Assembly: GCA_027625915.1 (NCBI GenBank)
Contig: JANTQA010000072.1
Span: 3,348,001-3,412,000, forward strand
Reading direction: 5' to 3'
Length of the DNA stretch: 64,000 nucleotides
Source: Anaeramoeba flamelloides
Lineage: Eukaryota > Metamonada > Anaeramoebidae
The notes beneath the pieces were generated by a model. The model worked only from the letters and a program-made list of their open reading frames with translations, ran no database searches and had not been told where the DNA came from. Shown one piece after another: positions 1-17,854 of this stretch; position 1 is the stretch's first letter, and each line of letters begins with the position of its first letter. Position numbers and translations under genes: made by a program.

Positions 1-111
1 TGGATTTTCATATTTTTCAAAAATCAAAATTATTTTCAATTCGAATAAAATTGTATTATTGTAATATTTTGAACAGTTTTAACTGTGTGGAAAATTTAGA
101 ATTTTAGTTTA
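1..111 (+). mobile_element. Right end of a Tc1/mariner-like repeat (family A), cut by the window edge
   Basis: This stretch matches the right end of the complete family A copy at 63248-63798. Both read 'attttcatatttt', then 'aaaatcaaaattattttc', then 'cagttttaactgtgtgg' or a close variant, and both end at 'gaattttagttta'. The end is the inverse of the family's left terminus (TAAAC..ATTCCAAAAATTTGGACACA). The rest of the copy lies outside the window. Assignment rests on by-eye alignment. Confidence 0.6.
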
Positions 112-513
112 TCTTTGAATTAGAAAAAAAAAGGGTTAACTCAAAAAGTGTAACAGTAAAAATATATAAAACTTTTGAATTTTTTTACCAATATAAAAAA
201 TCATTTCAGTATTGGAACTCTCTCAAAATATATATTTTTTCATCAGAAAAAATAGAATAAAAAACAAGATAATAGATTTTTTGTAGTTATTGAATATCCA
301 AAACTTAACATATTTAATATCCTCCTATTCCATTAATAGTAATAAAAATTAAAATAAGAGCTTAAAAACAAAAAGAAAATAAAATTGTTTGGAAGAAGAA
401 TAACAAATATAATACTATTTTATTGTATTTTCTTTTTTCTCAAAATATTTTACTTCTCTTTTGACATTATTTTAATTTTTTACACTTCCAAAACTATAAA
501 AAAACAAATATTA

Positions 514-714
514 TATAGTCAGTTCCACTTTTAAAACACAAACTTTCAATGAAAATTAAGGTACAAAAATATTCAAAATTAATGACAAAAATACAGATTC
601 TAATAAAATAATTTGTGAAATAAAAAAAATCCAAAAAATATGTCTTATTTTGAGATTTTTTTTGTATATTAAATTTCCTTGAAAGTTTGTGTTTTAAAAG
701 TGAAACTGACTGTA
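514..714. mobile_element. 201-bp MITE-like element with 46-bp inverted ends (family C)
   Basis: The left end (514-559) starts TATAGTCAGTTCCAC. The reverse complement of the right end (669-714) starts TACAGTCAGTTTCAC. Both continue with TTTTAAAACACAAACTTTCAA and stay alike for about 46 bases with few mismatches. The roughly 110-bp middle is AT-rich and has no reading frame. Ends beginning at a TA dinucleotide suggest a non-autonomous Tc1/mariner-type element; this is inference. A second, more diverged member lies at 57148-57350. Confidence 0.7.
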
Positions 715-2436
715 TAAAAATATTTCAACCATCAAAATTTCATATAAAAATATAAAATATTCAGCATCAATGCTCAATATTAATTAGCCCAAGCTGGGAT
801 TATCTTATTTTCAATTTTGGAAATTATTTTATTAATACGAACTTGTATTAATTAATATATTAATAGAATATTCAAAAAATAATACAAAAACATGCATAAA
901 TTTAAATATTTTATAATTATTTTAAATAATGAAAAAAATTCAAGTCTAAATATTAATTAATGCAATATAAATGTCTTAAATAATCTAATCTTTCGAATAT
1001 TATTATGTGAATTTGATATTAAATTATAACTTTAAAGTTTTTATATTTTTCATTCGATTTTTTTGTAAAAATATCCATTAATAATCAAATTTTATCCAAA
1101 CAAATATCTAAATAATTAATATTTTTTAAATCTTTAGAAATAATTATTTTATCTTTAATAGATTTTAATCCAATTTGATTAAGAGTTTTATCCATTTAAT
1201 TATATTTTTGATTTTAATAATTTTTCTTTTTATCATAAAAATTAAATGAATTATAAAAACTTAATAAAGCTTGATTAAAGATATAATTTTCTATAAAGGA
1301 TTTTTAGAAATAAATCAACATTTTATCAAAAATTTATAGATTGAATCACCAATCTAAAGAATTCAAAGTTTAAAATTATCTTAAATTTTGGTCCTAAATA
1401 TAGATTAGTTGCTAAAATATTCCTTTTTTCAAAACAATTAGAATAATTCAAGAGATTTATAATTATGAACTATTTTAGATATCACAATTATATTGATAAA
1501 AAATATCTTTCTTAAAAGTAAAAAAAAAAACTAACCAATCTTTGGGTTTTTAACTTTATGATTATTAAGAAAATGTTTAAAATGAAAAATAGTTACTTTT
1601 GAGCGTTCTAAATATGGGTTTTCAAAGATCGAAAAACTATTATTTCCCTTTTTAATCTTTAGATTTTGAAAAGTAATAAGAAAAAAAAAATTCCTTAAAG
1701 AAAATTTTGAATTCGAATTATAATAAAAATATTCTCATCTAAAAAACATAAAATGTAATATAATTTTTTTTGAGGCATTCTAATTCTTGATCGGGAAAAA
1801 TGATTTATCTTTAATTACACAGTACTTTAAATTCAGACAAATCAGGGCCAATGTTCATTCTTAAAATCAAAATCATGAATTTAAATAGCTGTTAAAAATA
1901 TTAAAAAACTAACTCAAAACATTTTATTAAAAGTATGTTTAAAAAGTGTAGACTTAATTTTTAAAAAGTGAACTTAAAGCTTACTAATTTATACGTTTTC
2001 TACAGTTCCAATAACCTTTGATAAAACTTTTTGTTCACAGTTTTCAATAAACAGCTACAAAACATTAAGTCATTTTTCTAAATTTACTTTTATTCTCAAA
2101 AAAAAAACAACAAAAAAGAATGAGTATTTATGTTAAAACTTGGTTAAGTATAATTCTTGAAGAAAATATAATAATCCGAAATTCTTTAAACCTCAGTATT
2201 TACCTCTGCCAGTCCCTACAAAAATTATTTCCGAATTGTATTAAATGCATTGATAGGTAAAAATTACAAAAAAAAAAACACAAAAAACTTCTTAATTTCA
2301 GTCTTGCCCAAACCCTTCTTCTTATTTTCTTTTCACAAAACAAAAAAAAAAAAATAAAAACTAAAATTGGACTTGGATCATAAAAACGAAATCAAACAAA
2401 CACAAAACTCTAAACCACAATCATTGTTAAAATAAT
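715..2436. other. AT-rich intergenic stretch
   Basis: Apart from the family B repeat at 1351-1590 I see no gene, tRNA or open frame here. The sequence is mostly A and T with many A- and T-runs. A short region of more balanced composition around 2190-2220 lies upstream of the PH-like protein gene and may belong to its promoter or 5' untranslated region; nothing specific can be recognised in it. The stretch 112-513 is equally featureless. Confidence 0.5.
1351..1590 (+). repeat. Dispersed repeat, family B copy 1
   Basis: The copy shares an ordered series of blocks with 43560-43815 and 44525-44770 (same strand) and with 59320-59600 (opposite strand). Blocks are 'tcaaagttt', 'tagattagttgctaaa', 'aaaaaaactaaccaatctttgggttttt' (in part) and 'tgattatt.aa'. 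There is no coding content. The family is old, since copies differ at many positions. Its type is not recognised. Confidence 0.5.
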
Positions 2437-8622
<6,186 letters not shown>

Positions 8623-8684
8623 TTCTGAATCAAAATGAGACAGGAAAAAAAAAAATATTTATATTTTTTTTTTTTTTTTTCGAT

Positions 8685-8810
8685 TTTTTCCCTGGCTGAA
8701 TCTTCTTTTATTTGGCCAAGAAGAGTTACAGTGGAAAAGATCAAGTTGTTACTTGTCAATACTGGTATCCTAGAAACATGATAGTATGAGTAACTTGAAA
8801 ATCAAAAAGA
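8685..8810 (+). ncRNA. Possible structured RNA downstream of the PH-like gene
   Basis: A short island of balanced base composition in very AT-rich surroundings, about 60 bases after the stop codon. CTTCTT pairs with AAGAAG across a short loop. CAAGTTGTTACT pairs with AGTAACTTG, enclosing a smaller ATACT..ATC / GAT.AGTAT stem. No known RNA class is recognised. It could also be a structured 3' end of the upstream mRNA. Confidence 0.2.
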
Positions 8811-9128
8811 AAAAACAGATTCAAAGGGTTAAAAGCAAATTATTTCAAAATGGAAAAAAAATAAAAAAATAAAAAGAAATGATAGTAAGTGAATAATTAA
8901 CTTACATGATTAACCTTTAGAACTAAAGAAAATTAACCAAAAGTATCGTGATTATGATTTTGGGTATTAACAATGTAAAAATTAGAATTGGGATATATTT
9001 TTACCAAGTGTTTCTTTTAATCCATCTTTAAAATTCTTTTTTATTCTTTTAACTTCTTGTTTTTATTTCCTTGTCAAATTTTTTGTTTTGATTTTTCAAC
9101 CAATAAATAATTTGAATGTGTAATTACC

Positions 9129-9250
9129 ATGAATAATCGTGAAATTTATCGTTTTACGCCTGAATCTCTGAAAGGAAATTTAATAAAAGGACATTTAGAG
9201 TGTAATTTACACTTCTTCGATAATAATAATATAAACGATATTTTTTTTTA
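9129..9250 (+). pseudogene. Decayed coding fragment sharing an REI motif with 60046
   Basis: ATG opens MNNREIYRFTPESLKGN. The DNA aligns over about 100 bases with 60046-60145, where the frame reads INNREIYDFVLKFLKLN; 'aataatcgtgaaat' and 'agagtgtaattta' are identical. A third relative at 44909 reads ETREIINFVLESI. After about 40 codons this frame runs into low-complexity sequence. A fragment of a dispersed gene or transposase family is the best reading; the family is not identified. Confidence 0.35.
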
Positions 9251-9514
9251 TTTCTATTTTTTAAAAGAGAGAATTACTTTTTTCTCTGTGTTGTTAAGTT
9301 TTATTTCTCAAATTAAAAAAAAAAATCTTTTTCCTTGTATGTCACATTTCAAAACTGTTTTTTAGAAATTTTTATAAATAATCAAAAATTATTAGATATT
9401 TACACATTATCTAATAAATTTTTATTCTTTTGATTAATAATAATAAAGTATTGATTGATTTTTTTATTATTTTGATAAAATCTTATAACATATTTTTAGA
9501 TTTTTTTGATTAGT

Positions 9515-10045
9515 ATAACATCGTTAGGTTTTCATGAATTCAAAAGAATTAAGTAAAATCCCTTATTATACAACATTATTTTGAATTATTGAAAATTCCA
9601 GTTAGCTTTTTTTGAGTTTTCTGCTTATTTGGAAAATCAATAGATTTTCGTTAGGTTTTTTTGAGTTTTCGATTTATTTGTGAAGTGTTCTAGGTTTTTT
9701 TACTTTTTGAAATAAACAGAAAATGTTTTGATTTTCGTTAGGTTTTTTTCACTTTTTGAAATAAACTGAAAATTTATTAAAATTTTCTGTTTATTTCAAA
9801 AAGTAAAAAAACCTAGAACACTTCACAAATAAATCGAAAACTCAAAAAAACCTAACGAAAAACAATAGATTTTCCATAAAAAAAACTAAAACCTCAAAAA
9901 AACCTAGAACACTTCATATTTGGAACAGGAAAACCTCCGTAAAACCTAGACACTTTTTGTTAGGTTTTCATGAATTTAAAAAGAATTGACTAAACTCTTT
10001 GATTTGTCTTAATTATTTTTGAATCCTGAAAAAGTTAGGTAATCT
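9515..10045. repeat. Fold-back repeat: 95-bp near-perfect palindrome with flanking direct repeats (family D)
   Basis: The left arm (9631-9724) and right arm (9780-9875) are nearly exact reverse complements. Both carry CGTTAGGTTTTTTTGAG, then GATTTATTTGTGAAGTG and TTCTAGGTTTTTTTACT. The 55-bp loop holds a third partial unit (CGTTAGGTTTTTTTCAC). Outside the arms, 'gttaggttttcatgaatt' occurs at 9525 and again at 9959 as a direct repeat. The structure resembles fold-back or MITE elements. High arm identity in a decayed background suggests recent origin or gene conversion. Confidence 0.7.
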
Positions 10046-10845
10046 ATGGCACTTACAGTTATTTAATGGTATAGGCAAACGTAAAATTAAGGATTGTAGT
10101 TATCATCAATGAATTATTCATTTTGCTTTTCTCTAGATTAATCAGATTTTTTTTTTTTTTTGGCTATTGTTATGGGTATCTAATATTTTTTTCAGTAAAA
10201 TGGTCCCAGTTTTATTGTTATAATAAAAATATAGTCTTGAGTTTAAGACAGTATCCTTATAAAATAATTTTTACTTTCTATAGGTGTGGATTATTTTTTC
10301 TAATTTAGTTATATTATTTTTTCCTTTTTTTATTTTTTTTCATTTTCTTTCCTTATTTTTTGTTTTAAAAAAGTCAATTTCAAAAAAAAAAAAATATTCG
10401 AAATCCCAAATTATTTTTACTTTTGCAAATTTTTTCACTTAATCTTGTAAAAATTTTAAGAAGGGTTTGAAAGGGTTTAGAGATCCTCCAAGTATTTAAA
10501 ATGTGAAAATCCATAAAACCACAAGTCTTCAAAATCTTGAAAAAATTAAAATTATTTTTTTTTACGTTCAAAAAAAATTTTCTTCTCATCTTTTATTTTT
10601 TCTCAAGTTAAACTATATATGAATATTGTCTTGAGACAAATAATAACCTCTTTAGATAATGTACTTTTTTATAAAATTGTGGTTGGTTTTTTTAAAAATG
10701 TTTTTTTTTTTTTTATGTATTTATTTATTGTGAGAAGGGAGTAATCAAAGAAAATTTACTAAATAAAAAAGAAAAGAAGAAAAATAATTATAATATTAAA
10801 TTAAAAATATATTATATCATTTATATGGCCAAATTTAAAAACCGA

Positions 10846-11140
10846 TGTCATTAGGTTTTCCAGGATTTGAAAGAATTGAGTAAAATCTTTGATTTTACTT
10901 TTTTATTTCGAATCCTGAAAATCCGCCATTAGCTTTTTTTTGATTTGAGAAATAGAAAGAAAATATAAAAAATTTTCTTTTAATTTCTCGAATTAAAAAA
11001 AAGCTCCATTAGGTTTTCTTGAGTTTTCTGTTTTTTTGGAAAATCAATAGATTTTATAAAACAGAAAACCTCAAGAAAACTTAGGCACTCTACAGCACTT
11101 AATGGCACTTCCCCAAAAACAGGAGGAGTAAAAACCTGAT
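10846..11140. repeat. Second fold-back repeat copy (family D)
   Basis: Starts with 'cattaggttttccaggatttgaaagaattgagtaaaatc', a variant of the block at 9525 and 9959. It holds two nested inverted pairs: 'agcttttttttgatttgagaaat' against 'atttctcgaattaaaaaaaagct', and 'cttgagttttctg..ggaaaatc' against 'aaaacagaaaacctcaag'. It is more diverged than the first copy. A weaker relative lies near 54750-54960. Confidence 0.5.
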
Positions 11141-12398
11141 AGAAAATTATCAGCATAAATAAGATTCCACAAACTATGATTAATCAATTGGTAAAAATGG
11201 TTGTTTTTGTTTTTAACAGTTCAATAATCGTAAGGAAGAGCAAAGACTATTCATTCTTATTTGAGTTCTTTCAAAAAAAAGTTTAAATCTAAGCTGAATT
11301 TTAGGTACGATTACAAAGATAAGAGAAGAAGAAAAAAAGATAAAAACATATTAAGCAATAATCTTGCTAATTGGTGATAGTATCGTTAGGTTCTAGGAAA
11401 AGCTTTTGAAAAGTTACCGATCTCCTTTCAGCTTTGAATAGTATAAATAAAACTATTTAACTTTCGTACACTTACTTAAAAGAACACTGAATGAAGGGTT
11501 GATAGTTTATAATGTTTTTTAAATATAATAATATCTAATATCTAGGTAAAATAATAAAATATTATTTACCTTTACGTATAAATGTGTTGATCTAATAGAT
11601 CGATCAAGATGTTAACCAAAACAAAAAAAAATTACATAAAACTCTTTGATCTGATCCTTAATTTCATTTTTGCCTTGTTTGTGTTTTTTAAAAGAAGTAA
11701 TTTGATCCTCAAGATTTTTTTTTGAGAAATCGATTTTTTTCTTTTTGAAAATACCCTGAATTCGCCAAAAATCTATCAACTATTATATCACCAATATTTT
11801 TTTCATCACAATTTGTTGGTTATCAAGATTTTTAAAAAAACATACAGTTTTATTGACAACCACAATATGTATCTACTTCTGTTATAATTGATTATAGTGT
11901 AATTCTGCAATAAGGAAATTTGTAAAGTATTATCATATCAAGAAAAATATATCATGAAAATCAAGATTAAACTTTCAATTAATTTGAAAACACCTTTACA
12001 AACTCCCTAAAAAGTCTAAAATAAATTGTTTACAAATTCAATAAATTTTTCACTTCCTTAAAAAAAAAATATTTCTTTTTACAAATCAAAAAAAAAAACC
12101 CTTACTAATTCTTTTTTTGTTACAGTCTGTTTAATCTAGAAATGATTTTTTGAAAAAAGATCACTTTTTACCTGACAAAAATATATAAATCAAAAGTGTG
12201 TCTTTTCTTTGACATTCTTTTCATCAAAAAAAATCTCAAAATAATTTCAAAAAAAAATGCCTTTGAATTATTTTTTTTTTTAGATAACATCATTTAAACA
12301 ACAAAATTCGAAACAGGGTATTTTGAGAAACAAGAAAAGTGAGAATTTTAACAAAATGTATTCATTTTTTAATTTATTTTTTTATTTCTTTTTTACTT

Positions 12399-15300
12399 AT
12401 GTCACGTCAAGAAAATTATGGTTCAAAACAAGTAAAAGGAAATGAGTTAATGGGAGGATTAAAAATTGATCCAAAATTTTTTGATGGGAAAGGTAGAGCA
12501 GATTTCCAAGTTCGTGTTCATGTTATTGAAGCAAGAGAATTAAAGGGAAAAGGGAAAAATGGGCTGTCTGATCCTCTTGTTCAAATTTCAATTGATGGGC
12601 AAAAACAGCACACAAAGGTTTTTAAAAACACATCAAGTTGTACCTTTGATCATCTCTTTTTTTATGATTTCAAATGGAAACCTCAAGACTTTATGAAACA
12701 TAAAGTTTTAGTTCAAGTCATGGACTCTAATACTGTTAAAAGAAACGTTTTAATTGTTTGTGCTTTACTTTTAGATTTGACAAAATCCAATCAAAAAAAA
12801 GAAAAAAAATTTGACTTCTTTTCTTGTTTTTTTTTTATTTCTTTAAATTTTGAACAGGTTGTCCAATCTTAGTCATACTAAAATGAATACGCAATTTTTC
12901 TTTTTTTATTGTTTTCAAAATATAAATTAATGAATTTTTCCAATAGGGACAATATGAATTAGATGCGGCCTATGTTTATGGTGAAAGTGATCATGAAATA
13001 TGGCATAAATGGTTACTTCTTACAGATACAGATTCTTCTGAAGGAAGTTTGTGATTTTAATTTTTTTTTTTTTTTTACCCTTCTTTTATCAAAATTCCTT
13101 ACAAAAATCAAAAAAATACCTTTTTATTTAATGAAATCAAAAACTCATTAGCACCTTTATTTTTTTTCCCTTCTTTAAAATCCTTTTTTCGATGTGGATC
13201 AAAACATAAAATAAAATATACAACAAAACAAATAAAACGAAAACAAATAAAACAAAAAAACCAAAAAAAAAGGCCAGGGTTATTTAAAAGTAAGTGTCAT
13301 TGTCTTAGCACCCGGAGATCAAGAAAAAACACACCAAAGTGATGGAATTGATGACGAAGAAGGCGACGAGGATTCAGAGGATTTACAATCGATGATCTTG
13401 AAGCCACCGAACATCGACACACAGGGTTATCATTTAAATGTCTTTTGTTATCGAGCCGAGCATTTACCGAAAATGGACGCGTTTGGGAAGGCCGATCCTT
13501 TTTTTGAAGTCCGCTTTGGAGGCAACAAGCCAATTAGGACGTCTGTCAAAAAAAAAAACCTAAACCCAGTCTGGAATGAGGTGTTAAGGGTTCCAGTCTT
13601 TACGCCAACGTTGTCGAACATCATTGATTTAAAACTCTTTGATTGGGAGAAGAAATCAAAATCAAATGATCTGATCAGCTCCACATATTTTAGGTTCACT
13701 GACATCCAATTGGAAGAGATGGCGCCAAGGTGGATCAATTTCTATGGGCCACCAAAGACGAGTGTGGGCACCATGTTTAAAAAGGGCCAAACTGAGGAAA
13801 CGGTCTATAAGGGAAGAGCATTGGTTGCCATCAATGCCGAAATCGAGGACAGCCCCAAACTGGGTATGGGCCCAACACAGAGTGGGAAGCTGCCGGCCAC
13901 CGACGCATATGTCTTCAGATTGGATCTCTTCGAAGGAACAGAATTCAACGCAAGTGGGATGACTTCAGCATTTGTGGAACTGTCGATTGGGCCATACGAA
14001 CTCCGAAGTAAAAGGCATAGGATTAAAAAGGGCGCTGTAAGCTGGTGGGAGGCTGTACCCGAAAAGGTTTTCACATTACCCAAGGACAAATCGCAATGCC
14101 CAGACTTGTTCCTGAATGTGTATAGCAAATCCAAAGTAGCCAAGAGGTCGAGATTAGGATTTATAAGGATCCCCTTCTCTGAATGTGTTGGCTTTGGCCA
14201 TAAGCCCACATGGGGAAGCCTGATACCGGATAAAAAATCAAGTGCGTACGTTGAAGGAAAGGTGCCAGGATTTATTGCGTACAGACTAGATATCGGACAA
14301 AAACGGCAAGCGGATCAAGTGAAAAGGCAAAAAATGATCGAACAAAAATTGAAAAATTACGAATTACGAATGCACATCTACCAGGGCCGCAATTTGCCAC
14401 CAGCAGACAAAAACGGGCTGAGTGATCCCTATTGCCGGATCAGAATTGGCAAGTATTCTGCGAAATGCAAGACAATACAGGAAACCTTAAATCCAACGTG
14501 GTTCGAGACTGTCACAATGCCTGTTGAATTGCCAGATCCAATTAGCTATGCGCCTAATGTTTCTGTGCTCTGCTACGATTGGGACGCAGCATCAAGTGAT
14601 GACCTGCTTGGAAGATTTGATATCAAGACTGTTGAAATTGGGCAAAGATTCCCACCGAGCCCCAAATGGCATAAATTGTACATGGACAATCCAGAGATCA
14701 CCTTTGGCGAGGTCCTAGCATCGTTTCAATTGGTGCCCTACGAGGAAAGAAAAAATTTCCCAATACCACAATTGGTTCCCGAATATAAAGATTGCATTGT
14801 CGAAATTTCAGCTGTCGGTGTTCGATCATTGCTGCCTTACAAAATGAGAAAAATTTCCAAGCCAGCTATCGAATTCGACTTGTGCCACTCCAAAATGAAA
14901 AAAAAGGAGAAAAAAAAGATGAGGCATCGAACTCAGCCTTCCAACACACCAATTGGATCAAGCTCCAATCATTTGGAAACCTTTAGGATCCCGGTCAAGT
15001 TGCCATTAAATCATTTATTTGCCACAAGCGTCAATATTCGAGTCTACGATCACGGCAAAATGGGCAACCCACTCGTCGGGGCAGGCGCAATCCCATTGGG
15101 CACATTTTTACCCTGGGCAGACGTGCCATTTGTGGCACAAAATATCCCACCAAAGGTCGACAAAATCCCTGGTGCCATCGAGGAGATGGACCTAACCGAC
15201 GATGAAGACGAAAACAAAATGGAAAAGGTCAAAATTATTGCAGACGAAATTCCCACAAACATCGAAGACGTAAACGAAATTATCATTGATCATTTCTCCT

Positions 15301-16766
15301 TTGAAACAGAGCATAACGAGATGGGATTTGTCGGAATTAGAACAATCCCAGAAGTTCGAGAAACCTTTTTAGAAGAATTTGTTGACAGCGATGAGGAGGA
15401 ATATGTTGGATTTAAAGATCCCAAGGAAGGTAGAAACAAAACCAATTACGAATTGGAGCACGAATTAAAGGAATTGCCCTTTTATGAATGGGAATTGACA
15501 AGGGGCAAGGTTCGGGGCCTCTCGGCATTTGAAAAGATGTTTCAAGATAAAAGCAGAAATCCCAATACAGTAAGGTCTGTCGGTAAATTTAAAGGGAAAA
15601 TTAAGGTGTACGACACACCCAATATGGAGGATCTTGATGAACCTGACAATTTACAAGAATTGTTCAAGCCCACAAAAATGGTTGTCAGGGTATACGTTTT
15701 AAGAGGAATGCAATTGGTGCCAAAGGATTCCAATGGGCTCAGTGATCCATACATTGTTGTTTCCAACGGCAAAAAGAAGGAAAACATTATCAACGATCGC
15801 GAAAATTACCAAAAGGAAACACTCAGGCCCAATTTCTATAAATGCTTTGAGCTGCCCTGCATAATTCCCGGCAATTCTGAATTGAAGGTACAGGTCTTTG
15901 ATTGGGATCGGTTCAGCTCCGATGATCTCATTGGCGAAACAATCATCGATTTGGAAAATAGATGGTTTAGCCAGGAATGGCAAGACATGAACCCAAAGCC
16001 AGTGGAATACAGAACCCTGTGGGCGCCAACAAGCTCCAATCCACAGGGAAAGCTTGAAATGTGGATCGAAATAATGACCGAAGAGCAAGCTGCGCAAACG
16101 CCTCAAACGGTTTTGGAAGCCCCAAAGCCCCTGCCATACGAATTAAGAGTGATCGCTTGGAACACCAAGGACGTTGTTTTCATGGACAAAAATATGTCCG
16201 ACATCTTTGTCACCTGCCAAATGAACGATGGCAAAAAGCAATCCTCAGATATCCATTGGAGAAGCAAAGACGGCACAGGCGCCTTCAATTGGAGATACAT
16301 TTTCCCCGTGGAACTGCCAGCGAGAGTGCCCAGAATAAAATTCCAATTGTGGGACAAGGATATTTTGACACCAAATGACTCAATCGGCGAGGCAAACATC
16401 AATCTCAAGGGATTATTCAAGCGCGCAGAGAAAAGGAAGACTTCACAGACAATTAAACAACAATGGATCTCACTTTTACATCCCAATCACGAGGATGAAG
16501 AAAGAGGCAAAATCGAAGTCTCAATAGAAATATTGCCAGAATCAGAAGCTAGGGCCAAGCCTGCAGGACTCGGTAGAAAGGATCCAAACGAAAATCCTCA
16601 TCTTGAAGACCCAGTTAGACCATTCTCTTCATTCGCTCCTTGGAGATTGGATAAATATTTCAAAATAGGTTGGGGTAAATATAGAAAATATGTTTATTGT
16701 GCCATTTGTTGCCTCCTTTGTCTGGTTATCATGATAATTGTCATTTACCTTAAATCTTTTGTTTAA
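12399..16766 (+). CDS. Ferlin: multi-C2, tail-anchored Ca2+-dependent membrane-fusion protein
   Basis: CDS is join(12399..12755, 12947..13046, 13273..16766), 1,316 residues. Introns are 191 and 226 bp with GTTTGT donors. Splicing restores VLIGQYELDAAYVYGESD and SSEGSQGYLKVSV, which match the conserved FerI region. C2 or C2-like domains lie near residues 36-120, 205-320, 362-470 (diverged), 514-640, 659-760 (diverged), 954-1075 and 1107-1215. The fourth and sixth keep full Ca2+ ligands (NGLSDPY with DWDAASSDD, and NGLSDPY with DWDRFSSDD). The ferlin C-terminal signature (NPHLEDPVRP) precedes a single transmembrane helix at about 1290-1311 and a four-residue tail. Ferlins act in Ca2+-regulated vesicle fusion and membrane repair, with C2 domains in the cytosol. 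At about 1,300 residues it is shorter than animal ferlins (about 2,000). ATG 12399 is the first one in frame; the upstream ATG at 12355 is out of frame. Confidence 0.93.
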
Positions 16767-17259
16767 AAGAATTTTATTATTTTTCCTTATCTATCGCTAT
16801 TTTGATCTTTAAAATTTAATATTTCATTTTATTTGCATTTTAACAGATAAAAAGTTCTTCGTTTTTTTTGTTTGTTTGTTTTTCTTTTATTTTTGAATTA
16901 TTTATATTTTATTATCTATATTTTGTTAAAATATTTAACAAAAACTTTAATATTTTTCGAATTTATTCTTTGAATTTTTTTTAATTTTAAAAAAACATCA
17001 GAAAAATTTTTTTTAATATCATTTTTGTGAGAAGATCGATCTATTAAAATAATTTGCCATTTTGCAAAAATTTACATAACATATACATTTTTATTATTTA
17101 ATTCTGCTTAGAAAATAATTACAAATGTTACAGCAACAAAATACCTTTTTTTTTTATTTTGTGAATATTTAACTTTTTGGTTTTATTTTAGATCCCCTCC
17201 TTTTTTTATTATTTTTATATCTTATATACAAAAGTCGAAAGGGGAAAAAAAATTCTAAA

Positions 17260-17440
17260 AAGGATAGAGGTAAGAAGATATAATGTAGTTCATGCGTTTG
17301 TGGGAGATGTAATTAAAAATAAGGTTAATTTCCCCAAAAACAAGTAACTTGTACTAGGAAGAGTTCGGGTAAATATAAACCACTTTTCAGCCAAAGGGGT
17401 CCAGTTAGATTGAAACAATAGAAAATATTCTAGGGGTTTA
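17260..17440 (+). other. GC-richer island without a clear gene
   Basis: Base composition is visibly more balanced than in the flanks ('catgcgtttgtgggagatg', 'gaagagttcgggtaaat', 'agccaaaggggtccagtt'). One plus-strand frame reads RRYNVVHAFVGDVIKNKV and, after a stop, LGRVRVNINHFSAKGVQLD. Either a decayed coding piece or a non-coding RNA is possible. I cannot match it to a spliceosomal, 5S, SRP or tRNA sequence. Confidence 0.25.
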
Positions 17441-17572
17441 ATTAATTATTCTTCTCAAACTTAAATTTTTAGATCAAAATCATTTTTTCGCATTTAGTCA
17501 AATTTTTTTATATTTTTTTTTTATTTCTTCTTTACTTTTTTTTTTAAAATTAAATTTCATAAAAAAAATCCT

Positions 17573-17854
17573 TTGAAACTCCAAATCAAAATTAAGAAAA
17601 GTTGGGCTTTTTATTTGTTCTTAAAATTGATACATTTACAATTAAAAAATCTTATTTTTCAACAATTTTTATTTTCCAAAGAAATTGAGAAATTTTGCAC
17701 TAGACGTTCCTTTGAAAGAGGAACAAAAATTTTTTTAACATGTTTTTTTTTTTTTTTGAAATTTATGGTTTATACAGATATTTCGTTTATGATTATCGAC
17801 TCTAATACTAATTTTGATATTTATCGTATTTCTAAACAATTACAATTTGGTTGA
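17573..17854 (+). other. Weak open reading frame, unrecognised
   Basis: Ninety-three codons without an ATG at the start. The last third (FMVYTDISFMIIDSNTNFDI) looks more protein-like than the rest, which is Phe/Lys/Leu-rich as random AT-rich sequence would be. It may be a remnant exon. No family is recognised. Confidence 0.15.

Larger units (their letters stand above)
8811..12398. other. Intergenic region with fold-back repeats
   Basis: No gene is supported. A decayed coding fragment lies at 9129-9250, and a fold-back repeat cluster lies at 9515-11140 (both listed separately). The remainder up to the ferlin start is AT-rich. 'cgttaggtt' recurs at 11390, a stray piece of the fold-back family. 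The last 200 bases before the ferlin ATG are A- and T-runs without a recognisable promoter motif. Confidence 0.5.

Noticed and set aside
13297-16486. Several frames of 60-135 codons overlapping the ferlin
   Set aside because: All are shadows in other frames of a gene with strong domain evidence.
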